DNA of 64,000 nt from Pantoea sp. WMus005. GTDB lineage: Bacteria > Pseudomonadota > Gammaproteobacteria > Enterobacterales > Enterobacteriaceae. This document shows positions 1 to 8,172 of this stretch, piece after piece. A program made the position numbers and the translations under genes. The DNA lies in contig NZ_JACBXU010000005.1 of assembly GCF_013415305.1 (NCBI RefSeq), positions 62,001-126,000 of the forward strand, read 5' to 3'. Under the pieces are notes generated by a model, which was not told the DNA's origin, did no database searches, and saw nothing but the letters and a program-made list of their open reading frames with translations. The stretch's first letter is position 1. Every line of letters starts with the position of its first letter.

Positions 1-290
1 CGATGCCGGCGCAGCTGGCGCTGATAGTCGTTTGTACCATCGGCTTTGATTTAGGCGTACAGGCCACGCTGGTGGCGCATCAGACGCTGGTTTATGGCCT
101 GGCGCCGGAAGCGCGCAGTCGCCTGAATGCCCTGCTGTTTACCGTGGTGTTCATCGGTATGGCCACCGGTGCGGCGCTGGGCAGTCTGGCGCTGGCTCAC
201 TGGGGCTGGAATGGTGTGGTTGCGCTCGCCACCTTAGCCGGTGCAGCTGCTCTTGCGGTCCGCTTCGCCAGCCGTCACCTGAAAAACTGA
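1..290 (+). CDS. MFS transporter, C-terminal fragment (cut by window edge)
   Basis: The open frame runs in from the left edge and stops at 288-290, leaving about 95 C-terminal residues. The first ATG (base 3) is probably internal. The fragment contains hydrophobic stretches separated by short polar loops and an ELAR-like 'APEARSRLNALLFTVVF' segment followed by 'GxALGSLA', as in the last helices of 12-TM major facilitator drug or sugar-efflux carriers. The substrate cannot be told from this end. It lies 61 bases before the antiporter gene on the same strand; no terminator is obvious between them. Confidence 0.75.
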   Translation, partial: MPAQLALIVVCTIGFDLGVQATLVAHQTLVYGLAPEARSRLNALLFTVVFIGMATGAALGSLALAHWGWNGVVALATLAGAAALAVRFASRHLKN

Positions 291-351
291 CACCTCGCCC
301 GTCAAAAAATGTGCCAGGCTTATTCATAAACCCAAAATATTGTGGAGTATT

Positions 352-1698
352 ATGAACTTTTTAGCCTGGACAGCAGCGACGGGCGGCCTCCTGCTGCTGA
401 TGTCGCTGGCTTCCGGTTGGATTCACCGGGGGCCAGTGACCTCATTTGGTCTGTTCCTTATCGCGGGCATGCTGTGCGGCCCGTGGGGATTTGATGTTAT
501 CCACCTTGATATCGTCACCCATTCCGAAGCCGTGGCCCATATTACTGAAATCACCATGGCGGCCTCGCTGTTTATCACCGGCCTCAAGCTGCGTCAGCCG
601 CTGCAGAACAACTGCTGGCACACCGGGCTGAAACTGGCTTTTCCCGCCATGCTGCTCACCGTCGGCGCAATGACCCTGCTGGCACACTTCCTGGTGGGAT
701 TAGACTGGCCGATAGCGCTGGCGTTTGGGGCGATTGTCGCGCCGACCGATCCGGTGCTGGCGAGTTTAATCTCGGTCAACGATGCGCAGGATGATGATTC
801 GCTGCGGGTGGCGATCTCCAGCGAGGCGGGCATGAACGATGGCTCCGCATTACCCCTGCTGATGCTGGCGCTGCTGCTGTTCAATGGTGAAAGCCTGAGT
901 GGGGCGATGCTGGCCCACTGGGGTGCAGTCGAGGTGCTCTGGGCAATTGGTGGCGGTCTTGTTATCGGGTTTGTTCTGGGACAGTTAATCGGCATGCTGG
1001 CAACCCGACTGCGCAATGCTAATGGCGACGTTGCGCCCAATGATTTTCTGGCGCTGGCGCTGATTGCGCTAAGTTATGCGCTGGTGGAATACCTGGGTGC
1101 CTCCGGCTTCCTGGCCGCCTTCGCCGCCGGACTGGGGTTACGCCGTGCCGAGCTGGGCGTGTTTCGTCGCCATCAGCCTGACGATCTCTCTGACGACGAG
1201 CGTGTGTTGCCGTCTGAGGCGCTGGTGAATCCTAACAAACGACTGGCGCATCAGGGCGACAACAATATGGTGAAGTCGATTGGGTTTGTAGTAGGCGACG
1301 CCCTCTCTTTTGGCGATACTATTGAACGTTTACTGGCGGCTGGCATGATGGTGGTGCTGGGCGTCACACTGGCGCAGCACTGGAATATCTATGGCGTGCT
1401 GATTGGCCTGGTGCTGTTTGCGGTGGTGCGACCGCTGGCCGTGTGGCTGGTGACAGTACGCGCCGGACTCCCGCTGGGGCAGCGTCTGCTGATTGGCTGG
1501 CTGGGTATCCGGGGAATTGGCAGCCTGAACTATATCGCCTATGCCTGGACGCACGGCATGCAAGGCCCGCAGATGGAAATCATGACGAATATGGCGTTAA
1601 CGCTGGTGGTCTGCAGCGTGGTGGTTCACGGCACCACCGTGACGCCGCTGCTGAACTGGCGTCAGAAGCGCCTTGAAGCCCTTCAGCGCAAGGTATAA
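352..1698 (+). CDS. Cation:proton antiporter (CPA1/NhaP-type, inner membrane)
   Basis: Predicted 448-residue polytopic membrane protein exchanging monovalent cations (Na+ or K+) for protons. Family hallmarks are present: 'APTDPVLASLIS' near residues 130-140 with the core Asp, 'GMNDGSALPLLML' near residue 160 and 'GIRGIGSLNYIAYA' near residue 385. A hydrophilic stretch around residues 280-300 (RHQPDDLSDDERV) breaks the membrane region. A TTG at 340 opens the frame, but the ATG at 352 behind a GGAG is the more likely start. It is followed 22 bases later by a small exported protein that may be cotranscribed. Ion specificity is not deducible. Confidence 0.85.
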   Translation: MNFLAWTAATGGLLLLMSLASGWIHRGPVTSFGLFLIAGMLCGPWGFDVIHLDIVTHSEAVAHITEITMAASLFITGLKLRQPLQNNCWHTGLKLAFPAMLLTVGAMTLLAHFLVGLDWPIALAFGAIVAPTDPVLASLISVNDAQDDDSLRVAISSEAGMNDGSALPLLMLALLLFNGESLSGAMLAHWGAVEVLWAIGGGLVIGFVLGQLIGMLATRLRNANGDVAPNDFLALALIALSYALVEYLGASGFLAAFAAGLGLRRAELGVFRRHQPDDLSDDERVLPSEALVNPNKRLAHQGDNNMVKSIGFVVGDALSFGDTIERLLAAGMMVVLGVTLAQHWNIYGVLIGLVLFAVVRPLAVWLVTVRAGLPLGQRLLIGWLGIRGIGSLNYIAYAWTHGMQGPQMEIMTNMALTLVVCSVVVHGTTVTPLLNWRQKRLEALQRKV

Positions 1699-1720
1699 CC
1701 CGAACAAACAGGAGTTAAGA

Positions 1721-2065
1721 ATGAAAGTGACTCAGATAGTGCTGCTGAGCATCCTCGCCACCGGCAGCGCGCTGGCGGCGGACGACACTGACACCGAGCA
1801 GAATGTTTACGCCAGTCAGCTGTGCCACATTGTCAGCGGCGAAAAAAAGGTCGCGAGTGCGGATCAATATGTTGAACAGATGAAATCTTCAGTGGCGCGC
1901 AGTCAGTCATCATCGGCGATGAATCAGCCCGAATTTGATGAAGAGTCCGCGCGTGAAGTGGCCAGTGCCTGGCTGCAACTGGGTGACGATGAGCGTGCCA
2001 AACTGCGCGTCAACGAACAGCAGTGTGAGCAGGCCGTCATGGCGCAGTTCCAGCAGGAAGATTAA
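1721..2065 (+). CDS. Small exported protein of unknown function
   Basis: A 114-residue product starting at the ATG at 1721, 7 bases after an AGGAG ribosome site; an upstream in-frame extension to 1673 would overlap the antiporter gene and lacks a good site. Residues 1-19 form a signal peptide ending ALA-A. The mature part is acidic and Gln/Glu-rich with only two cysteines (35 and 102), which could form a disulfide in the periplasm. I do not recognise the family. Position 22 bases behind the antiporter and immediately before a strong terminator suggests it is the last gene of that transcript. Confidence 0.7.
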   Translation: MKVTQIVLLSILATGSALAADDTDTEQNVYASQLCHIVSGEKKVASADQYVEQMKSSVARSQSSSAMNQPEFDEESAREVASAWLQLGDDERAKLRVNEQQCEQAVMAQFQQED

Positions 2066-2081
2066 CCACCCTGAATGAGAT

Positions 2082-2110
2082 AAAAACGCGCCTGCCGGGC
2101 GCGTTTTTTT
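2082..2110 (+). terminator. Rho-independent terminator after the antiporter unit
   Basis: Perfect 11-bp stem (2082-2092 with 2098-2108), 5-base loop, GC-rich core CGCGCC, and a run of seven T from 2104. It ends the antiporter/small-protein transcript. Confidence 0.9.
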
Positions 2111-2233
2111 ATGGCTTTTGACACTCGATTGCGTACATAATCGCCACCCATGGCACCAGACTTGCATTGATTCATTCTTCTGCAGCCTGCCGCACCGGTT
2201 TGCTGACACTTCGGGCTTCACAAAACAGGCATT

Positions 2234-3130
2234 ATGATTACGCGTCGACGCTTTATACTCGGCACGGGAGCGCTCGGGCTCTCCATGACCACCGGCAAAT
2301 TATTTGCCCGCGATGACATTATTCCCCTCTGGCCGGATGATCCGCCCGGCGGCGGCGGCCCATCCGGCCAGTTGAAGATTAACAGCACGGGTTCCTGGTC
2401 AAATATCGTCAGCCCGGCAATTCAGCGGTTTAAACCGGAAAATCCGAATGGTGAAGCGGTATTAATTGCCGCTGGCGGCGGTTATCGCTGGATCGGCATG
2501 GGACGTGAAGCCTGGCCGGTCGCGCGCTGGCTCAATGCCAATGGCTATACCGCCTATGTGCTCAGCTACCGGTTGCCGCATGAGAAGTGGCAGGCGGGTC
2601 GGCTGGCGCCGCTGCAGGATGCGCAGCGTGCCATCCGGCTGGTGCGATCCTTTGAGCGCAAGGTGCACGTACTGGGCTTCTCGGCCGGTGGGCATCTGCT
2701 GGGGATGGCGGCGGCACGGCCGGATTTTGAATCGTATCCGGCCATCGACCCGCTGGATGAAGTGGTGCCGAAAGTTGACAGCGTTGGCCTGATCTATCCG
2801 GTCATTACGCTGGAAGCGCCTTATCAGCACACCAATACCCATCTGATGATGGTCGGTAAAAATGCCACGCCGCAGGATGAGGCGAACTGGTCAGTGCAGA
2901 ACTATGTAACCCGAAAGTATCCGCCAACGTTTCTGGCGCAGGCCGAGGACGATCACACCTCCAATCCGTTTAACACCGAACTGATGCGCGACACCTGTCG
3001 CCGTAACCGCGTGCCGGTTGAACTGATTCAGATCAGCAAAGGCGGACATGGGTTTGGTCTTGGCAAGGCGGGCAGCCCGGCAGCCCTGTGGGATCAGGCG
3101 TATGTGCGCTGGCTGGATCAGGTGAGCTGA
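2234..3130 (+). CDS. Tat-exported alpha/beta hydrolase (BD-FAE/acetylxylan-esterase-like)
   Basis: 298 residues. The N-terminus carries a twin-arginine type signal (TRRRFILGTGALGLSM), so the enzyme is probably exported folded. A GGGGPSG loop follows, then an alpha/beta-hydrolase core with the nucleophile elbow GFSAGGH (Ser150), acidic residues at D239/D240 (AEDDHTSN) and His272 (GGHGFG), a complete catalytic triad. The family includes esterases that deacetylate xylan or other carbohydrates; the actual substrate is unknown. It stands alone between the terminator at 2110 and the convergent porin gene. Confidence 0.8.
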   Translation: MITRRRFILGTGALGLSMTTGKLFARDDIIPLWPDDPPGGGGPSGQLKINSTGSWSNIVSPAIQRFKPENPNGEAVLIAAGGGYRWIGMGREAWPVARWLNANGYTAYVLSYRLPHEKWQAGRLAPLQDAQRAIRLVRSFERKVHVLGFSAGGHLLGMAAARPDFESYPAIDPLDEVVPKVDSVGLIYPVITLEAPYQHTNTHLMMVGKNATPQDEANWSVQNYVTRKYPPTFLAQAEDDHTSNPFNTELMRDTCRRNRVPVELIQISKGGHGFGLGKAGSPAALWDQAYVRWLDQVS

Positions 3131-3195
3131 GTTGCACTGGCGCGGTGCGTCGCTGCACTCCGCAGCCCTGTTATCATTTCCCATGCGGCTGACAT

Positions 3196-3218
3196 AAAAA
3201 AGCCGGCATTAGCCAGCC
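3196..3218 (-). terminator. Terminator of the porin gene
   Basis: On the minus strand a GCTGGC/GCCGGC stem (one T-G pair, loop TAAT) is followed by six T. It lies 60 bases beyond the porin stop codon. Confidence 0.65.
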
Positions 3219-3277
3219 TCGCTAAATTAGCGATTTTCAGGACAGAAGCAATACCGCACAAAACATGATCAGCCTGG

Positions 3278-4357
3278 TCAGAACTGATAGGTCAGGCCCA
3301 TGCCGATACTGTTTTTCGTCGTAATGCCGGTGGCACGCGTAAAGTCATTTTCCTTCAGCAAGTTAATGCGGTAGTCCACGTAGGTCAGCATGTTCTTGTT
3401 GAAATAGTAATAGGTGCCCACTGCAATATATTTCTGCATCGTCTCGTTGCCCCCGGCAAAATTCCCTGCGCCCTGCAGGTTTTCGCCACGCTGGGTAACA
3501 AAACCCACAGAAGGGCGCAAACCGTTCAGGAACTGGTACTGCGCAATCGCTTCAACGTTATGGGTTTTGTCGGCGACCTGTGCCAGCTGCCCATAAGGCG
3601 TAACGTCATTGGCTTCGCCATACATTGCGGCCAGATAGATCTGGCTGGCATCATATTTTGCAGAGGTTACCCAGGCGGTGGCTTCGTCTCCCTGTCCGTC
3701 AGCTTGCTGAGTCAGCGTCCGTTTTGCTTTCATCCCTGCCGCCGCAATGCTCAGCCCATCGGTAATGCTGTAAGTCAGGCCAGCACCGTAACCATCCCCG
3801 TTAGCCAGTCTGGCGGTTGCGCGGTCATTTTTCCCTTGATACTGCAGGGTTAGCTTTAATCCACCCCAGTCCGGAGAGTGCCATGTCGCGAGGCCGGTTG
3901 AGCGTTTTGACAGGAAGTTATCGTTAGTGGTCATGGTGCCGGAACCGTAGACCGGTGCCATATCCGTATAGGCAGAAGCAACATACAGTACCCCAAAGCT
4001 ACGGCCATAATCGAACGAGCCGAAGTCGACCATTTTCAGACCTGCAAAGCCTAAACGTGTGGCATTACCCGTTTGTGCATCGCTAGCGCCTTCACTGTGA
4101 TTCAGCTGGAAATTATATTCCCATTGACCATAACCGGTAAGCTGATCATTAATTTGCGTCTCACCTTTAAAACCCAGTCGTGCATAAGAGTTGTCGCCAT
4201 CTTCTGCAATATTATCTGAGAAAACATGGCGCGCATCAACTTTACCGTACAGGTCGAGCTTATTTCCATTTTTATTATAAATCTCGGAAGAGTATGCAGG
4301 AAATGAGATCAGAAAACACATTGCATACGGCGCGATTTTTTTTATTTCATTGTGCAT
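3278..4357 (-). CDS. Outer-membrane general porin (OmpC/OmpF family)
   Basis: 359 residues. After a signal-like N-terminus (KKIAPYAMCFLISFPAYSSE) comes the typical porin opening 'IYNKNGNKLDLYGKVDARHVFSDN', alternating aromatic beta strands, the constriction-loop region around 'FGSFDYGRSFGVLYVAS...DNFLSKRSTGLATW', and a C-terminal Phe in GLTYQF as needed for outer-membrane assembly. It would be a trimeric 16-strand pore. It lies downstream of the ABC importer/phosphodiesterase genes in the same direction, separated by 193 bases with two dyads, so it may be coregulated and serve as the outer-membrane entry for the same substrate; that link is inference. Confidence 0.9.
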   Translation of the reverse strand: MHNEIKKIAPYAMCFLISFPAYSSEIYNKNGNKLDLYGKVDARHVFSDNIAEDGDNSYARLGFKGETQINDQLTGYGQWEYNFQLNHSEGASDAQTGNATRLGFAGLKMVDFGSFDYGRSFGVLYVASAYTDMAPVYGSGTMTTNDNFLSKRSTGLATWHSPDWGGLKLTLQYQGKNDRATARLANGDGYGAGLTYSITDGLSIAAAGMKAKRTLTQQADGQGDEATAWVTSAKYDASQIYLAAMYGEANDVTPYGQLAQVADKTHNVEAIAQYQFLNGLRPSVGFVTQRGENLQGAGNFAGGNETMQKYIAVGTYYYFNKNMLTYVDYRINLLKENDFTRATGITTKNSIGMGLTYQF

Positions 4358-4398
4358 ATCATCTGCCCTTATCAGTTAACTGAAGTATGAGGATATTA

Positions 4399-4411
4399 CC
4401 GCCCAGGGCGG
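4399..4411. promoter_or_regulatory. Perfect GC palindrome in porin leader
   Basis: CCGCCC-A-GGGCGG, a 13-base perfect palindrome 42 bases upstream of the porin start. It would form an mRNA hairpin in the leader or bind a dimeric regulator. No T-run follows on the minus strand, so it is unlikely to be a terminator. Confidence 0.4.
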
Positions 4412-4466
4412 CATTTATTTCGATATCACTTTCGTCTTTTTTAATAAATAATAAAATGGTTATAAT

Positions 4467-4485
4467 GGCCATAAAGGCTATGGCC
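4467..4485. promoter_or_regulatory. Dyad upstream of porin, possible operator
   Basis: Perfect inverted repeat GGCCATA-AAGGC-TATGGCC in an otherwise AT-rich stretch between the phosphodiesterase stop and the porin start. Its position about 110 bases before the porin start fits an operator or upstream activator site. The binding protein is unknown. Confidence 0.4.
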
Positions 4486-4550
4486 ACTTTCTATAATAAA
4501 TTCCCCTGGTGTTATTGCATTCCTGCAGCGTATTTCCTGGCGATTTTTTA

Positions 4551-5297
4551 TTAAAAGGTTAAGTCGGGTATATCGCTTAATACTGTTTGTGCGCCTGCAT
4601 CAATATATTTTCGGGCAAGAACCGGGTCATTGATCGTGGCAATCGCGAATTCAATACCTGAACGGGCCAGTCGCGCCAGGTCTTCGTCCGTCGCGAAGTC
4701 ACCCAGGAAATGCAGGATCTGGCAATCTGTTCTGGCGAGGAGCGCCGCGGGGTCTTTCGGCGGGATGCAAACCGCCAGCCCACGCGGTACGTCAGGCATA
4801 AGCTTTGCGGCAACCTGCAGCGAAATCTCAGAGAAGCTGCTGATAAATAACTTCTTCTCGTTTGCTGGCCACAGTGACTTCAGCTGAGCGATCGCTATCT
4901 CCGCCGTTTCCACTTCCTGCCCGGAGGTGGGTTTGATTTCCAGTTGCAGCCCGACGCCTTTATCCAGTACAAAGCCGACAGTTTCAGCCAGCGTAGGCAC
5001 TTTCACGCCCTTGAAAAGGTGGCCGTAACACACCCCAGCCTCCAGCGACCGAATCTCTTCCAGAGTTAAATTCGCCACATAGCCTTTGCCATTCGTTGTC
5101 CGGTTTACGGAATCGTCATGAATAATGACCGGTTGCATATCTTTGGTGAGTTTGACATCCACCTCAATCCACGTCGCGCCGCGTTCAACAGCCGCCTGAA
5201 ACGAAGGTAGTGTGTTTTCCGGTGCCAGCAGTGGTGCGCCCCGATGGGCAATCAGGCGTGAGTTCACTACACGTGCAGGTTGTTTTTTGGTCGACAT
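4551..5297 (-). CDS. Glycerophosphodiester phosphodiesterase (UgpQ-like, cytoplasmic)
   Basis: 248 residues with no signal peptide, so cytoplasmic like UgpQ rather than periplasmic GlpQ. Catalytic HR of the GDPD family is at residues 18-19 in 'AHRGAPLLAPENT', followed by EVDVKLTKD (metal ligands), a HDD motif and NRTTNGKG. A GxxLQLEIKPT segment supplies the conserved Glu-x-Lys. The family hydrolyses glycerophosphodiesters to glycerol 3-phosphate and an alcohol. It is 37 bases behind the solute-binding protein gene, apparently the last gene of the ABC operon, which implies that the imported molecule is a phosphodiester. Confidence 0.88.
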   Translation of the reverse strand: MSTKKQPARVVNSRLIAHRGAPLLAPENTLPSFQAAVERGATWIEVDVKLTKDMQPVIIHDDSVNRTTNGKGYVANLTLEEIRSLEAGVCYGHLFKGVKVPTLAETVGFVLDKGVGLQLEIKPTSGQEVETAEIAIAQLKSLWPANEKKLFISSFSEISLQVAAKLMPDVPRGLAVCIPPKDPAALLARTDCQILHFLGDFATDEDLARLARSGIEFAIATINDPVLARKYIDAGAQTVLSDIPDLTF

Positions 5298-5334
5298 TCC
5301 TGGCTTTACCTTCTGTTAGGGTTTTATCGCAGGT

Positions 5335-6438
5335 CTACCTGAGCAAAACCTGGTTAGAAAATTCGGTTCTGACTTCATCACCCAGCGGTTTAGGCATGAA
5401 CTGAGTGCCATAAACGCGCTCTTTGTTGTTGATTAGCCCCGCATCGCGATTCACTTCTTTGTTTTGAGGGGTAATGCCGTAAACCTGTTGGAACAGCCGT
5501 TGGGTGGTGGGTAGCGTCAGCCAGTGAATAAACAGCAACGCTGCCGCTTTATGGGGGGCGTTTTTGGGTATCGCCACCATATTTCCGCCACCGGGCATGC
5601 CGAAATCGGGGATATAAAGCCGGATCGTTTTCGGGACTTCACCGTGGTTTTCTAATCCCATCAGGTAATCTTCCCAGGCGGGAACCAGCAGGAATTCACC
5701 GCTGACCAGTCGGGTGATGCTGTCGGCATTGGAGGCCGTAATGATGTAGTTGGGGCGCTGCTGTTTGAACCACTTCCAGGCGGGCTGAAGAGCCGTCAGG
5801 CTTTTTACGTCCGCATCGCCTTTCGTGAAATCAAAACCCGGTACCAGTGTGCGCGTCACCGATTCAATGAAGGCCGGGCCGGATCCGCCGTTTTCAACGT
5901 TGAAGCCAAATTCCTGACGATGACTCTGCAAAAAAGCCGTAATCTGCGGCAGTGTTCGCGGTAACTCACTTTCTTTCAGGCGGCGCGAATCGTAGGCCAG
6001 ACCGGTCTGGTTGCCCCAAAATGCCACGCCATAGCCTTTACTGTCCGTTCCCTCAATGGTGTAGTTCAGGGTTTTGCCTGCCGGCAGCAGTGTATTAATC
6101 GGGCCAAAAAACGTTTGCTGAGGTGATACGGTCCCGAAGGCCCCGCCGCCAATCGAAAACAGATCAATATCACCCGTATCCCGTCCCCGGTCTGCCATGA
6201 GTTTATTAATATTGCCCTGTAGTGTACCTTCCGACAGGGTAACGCTAATACCGTACTGTTTTTCAAACAGGCTGACCTGCTCTTTTAAACGGTCCTGGTA
6301 ATACCATTGATACCAGGTTAATTCCCCTTCTTTTTTCGCCTGTTCGACAATCTGTTCCCAGTTCATCGTGGTTAAATCCTGAGCCTGGCTATAGAAAGCC
6401 CCAGCCAGCAATAATATTGCAGCAACGAGTCTGAACAT
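5335..6438 (-). CDS. ABC importer periplasmic solute-binding protein
   Basis: 367 residues from the ATG at 6438 (a TTG 12 bases upstream is also in frame). Signal peptide MFRLVAAILLLAGAFYSQA-Q, then an extracellular solute-binding fold of the iron/polyamine/thiamine-type cluster ('EGELTWYQWYYQDRLKEQVSLFEKQYG', 'DIDLFSIGGGAFG', 'LTLPTTQRLFQQVYG'). No lipobox. It is 31 bases after the permease gene and before the phosphodiesterase gene. The family does not tell the ligand; the neighbouring GDPD and phosphatase suggest a phosphorylated or phosphodiester compound. Confidence 0.85.
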   Translation of the reverse strand: MFRLVAAILLLAGAFYSQAQDLTTMNWEQIVEQAKKEGELTWYQWYYQDRLKEQVSLFEKQYGISVTLSEGTLQGNINKLMADRGRDTGDIDLFSIGGGAFGTVSPQQTFFGPINTLLPAGKTLNYTIEGTDSKGYGVAFWGNQTGLAYDSRRLKESELPRTLPQITAFLQSHRQEFGFNVENGGSGPAFIESVTRTLVPGFDFTKGDADVKSLTALQPAWKWFKQQRPNYIITASNADSITRLVSGEFLLVPAWEDYLMGLENHGEVPKTIRLYIPDFGMPGGGNMVAIPKNAPHKAAALLFIHWLTLPTTQRLFQQVYGITPQNKEVNRDAGLINNKERVYGTQFMPKPLGDEVRTEFSNQVLLR

Positions 6439-6469
6439 ATGTTTCCCCAATAACGCGAATTAAAGACTG

Positions 6470-7306
6470 TCAGCCTTTTCCTGCAAAGGCGGCGACAGGA
6501 TTTCTTGTCAGTAATTTTTCTGCAATCAACATTAAAATGACATTCGGTATAACCAGCATTAAAGAAATGACCGCCGCATTGGGTCGAATAAAGTTATAAC
6601 CCAGATAAGAATACAGAATGGTAGGGACGGTAATAAAATCGGGTGAGCCAACAATGAAACTTATGGCGAACTCTTCTATTGATAACGTAAAAACAATAAT
6701 TAATGCAGCAAATATTCCCGGTTTCAGGGTGGGCAGGCAGGCCACTAAAAAACGGTTTATCACCGAAGCGCCCATATCTCGTGCCGCATCAAGCGTATCC
6801 TGGCGTATCTGCGAAAACGACAGGGTCATAATGCGTACGGCATAAGGCATCAGGATAATAATATGCCCTGTCAAAATGCCGCCAAACCGGCTGTGAATAC
6901 CCACTACGTTGAGCAACATGGAAAAAAACAGCGCAACGACAAAGCCCGGAACGATAAGCGGCAATAAGATCGCATTCTGTAAAAGGTCTTTGCCCGTAAA
7001 CGACATTCTGCCAAACGCCCACGCGGCAGGCAGAGACAGCACCAGCGTGCACACGGAGACGGTTGCCGCCAGTAAATAGCTGTTCCTGAGCGCCTGCGGT
7101 AACGCGGTCGTGGTCCATACTTCCACCCAGCGGCCCAGTGAGAGAACCGGCGGCAGAGCATCTGGCCATGCCCACGGATGGGTTTTATCGACCAGTGACC
7201 ACAGGACGGTCAGGATCAAGGGAATAACCAGCCACAGCATAAAGAGAGCGGTGATAATGATCATCATGACGATCCGCAGCGGGGATAAGGTCTGTCTGGC
7301 TTTCAT
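6470..7306 (-). CDS. ABC importer permease 2 (PotC-like)
   Basis: 278 residues with about six transmembrane segments and the BPD permease EAA-type loop 'AARDMGASVINRFLVACLPTLKPGI', which docks the ATPase. The start chosen is the ATG at 7306, whose ATGA overlaps the stop of the preceding permease gene (translational coupling); an upstream extension to 7336 would lie inside that gene. Together with the other permease it forms the heterodimeric inner-membrane channel. Confidence 0.88.
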   Translation of the reverse strand: MKARQTLSPLRIVMMIIITALFMLWLVIPLILTVLWSLVDKTHPWAWPDALPPVLSLGRWVEVWTTTALPQALRNSYLLAATVSVCTLVLSLPAAWAFGRMSFTGKDLLQNAILLPLIVPGFVVALFFSMLLNVVGIHSRFGGILTGHIIILMPYAVRIMTLSFSQIRQDTLDAARDMGASVINRFLVACLPTLKPGIFAALIIVFTLSIEEFAISFIVGSPDFITVPTILYSYLGYNFIRPNAAVISLMLVIPNVILMLIAEKLLTRNPVAAFAGKG

Positions 7307-8172
7307 GATCGCTGTTCTCCGGCTTGTTGTAGCCACTTCGCCAGGGCGGCAAGCACGACTGCCCCGACAAAAGCCGCCAGCATTAAAATCACCGCGACAA
7401 CGGCCGAGAGATTCCAGCCCTGCGCGCTCATTTCAGGGAAGCGCAGCATGTACTGCGAAAGCGAGAACACGCTGGTCGGGCCCGCAACGACCTGGAATGA
7501 AAAGTCACCCAGGGCACCGATGAAGATCAGTACCAGCGATACCTGAACGGACTTGATAGATAAGGGCAGGATGATCTGTAATAACCGGGCAGTCTTGCCA
7601 GCACCCAAATCCTGCGCGGCATTAAAAATTTCGTCGCCAATCGCGCGCAGGCTGGCGGTAATGATAAGCAGTGCATAGGGAAGCTGTTTCCAGACCTGCA
7701 AAATAATCACGCCAATTCCCCAGCGGTCATTCTGCATTCTGATGGGGTGAGAGATGATCCCCAGCTTGAGCAAGCCCAGGTTAATAAAGCCCTGCCAGGA
7801 AATCAGGTTGATAAACAGCAGTGCAGCTACCAGCCCGTGTACCATCAGCGGGGCTTTGAGTAAGCCGCCTATCAGCAGCGAGCCGGGGAAAGGCTTTCTC
7901 AGCCACAGTGCCAGCGGAAGCGCCAGGGCAACGGATAGCACCGCGCTGATGACGCCGATTCTGAGCGAATAGTCTGTCGCGCGCCACAGCTGGCTGTCAT
8001 TCAGAATGGTTTGCCAGTACTGAAGCGTGAAGTGCGCCGGTGCGCCAAAATTAAACAGGCCAACGGATTGCGTCAACGCCATGATCACAATCAGCACCAT
8101 AGTGATGATTACCGGTGCGACTGCGGGCAGGACCAGCCACCAACAGAGCCTGTTCCGGTTGCGCGTTTTCAT
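7303..8172 (-). CDS. ABC importer permease 1 (PotB-like)
   Basis: 289 residues, about six transmembrane helices, with the EAA-type loop 'AAQDLGAGKTARLLQIILPLS'. Its start overlaps the ATPase stop by ATGA (8169-8172) and its stop overlaps the next permease start by ATGA (7303-7306), so three genes are tightly coupled. It pairs with permease 2 to form the translocation pore. Confidence 0.88.
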   Translation of the reverse strand: MKTRNRNRLCWWLVLPAVAPVIITMVLIVIMALTQSVGLFNFGAPAHFTLQYWQTILNDSQLWRATDYSLRIGVISAVLSVALALPLALWLRKPFPGSLLIGGLLKAPLMVHGLVAALLFINLISWQGFINLGLLKLGIISHPIRMQNDRWGIGVIILQVWKQLPYALLIITASLRAIGDEIFNAAQDLGAGKTARLLQIILPLSIKSVQVSLVLIFIGALGDFSFQVVAGPTSVFSLSQYMLRFPEMSAQGWNLSAVVAVILMLAAFVGAVVLAALAKWLQQAGEQRS

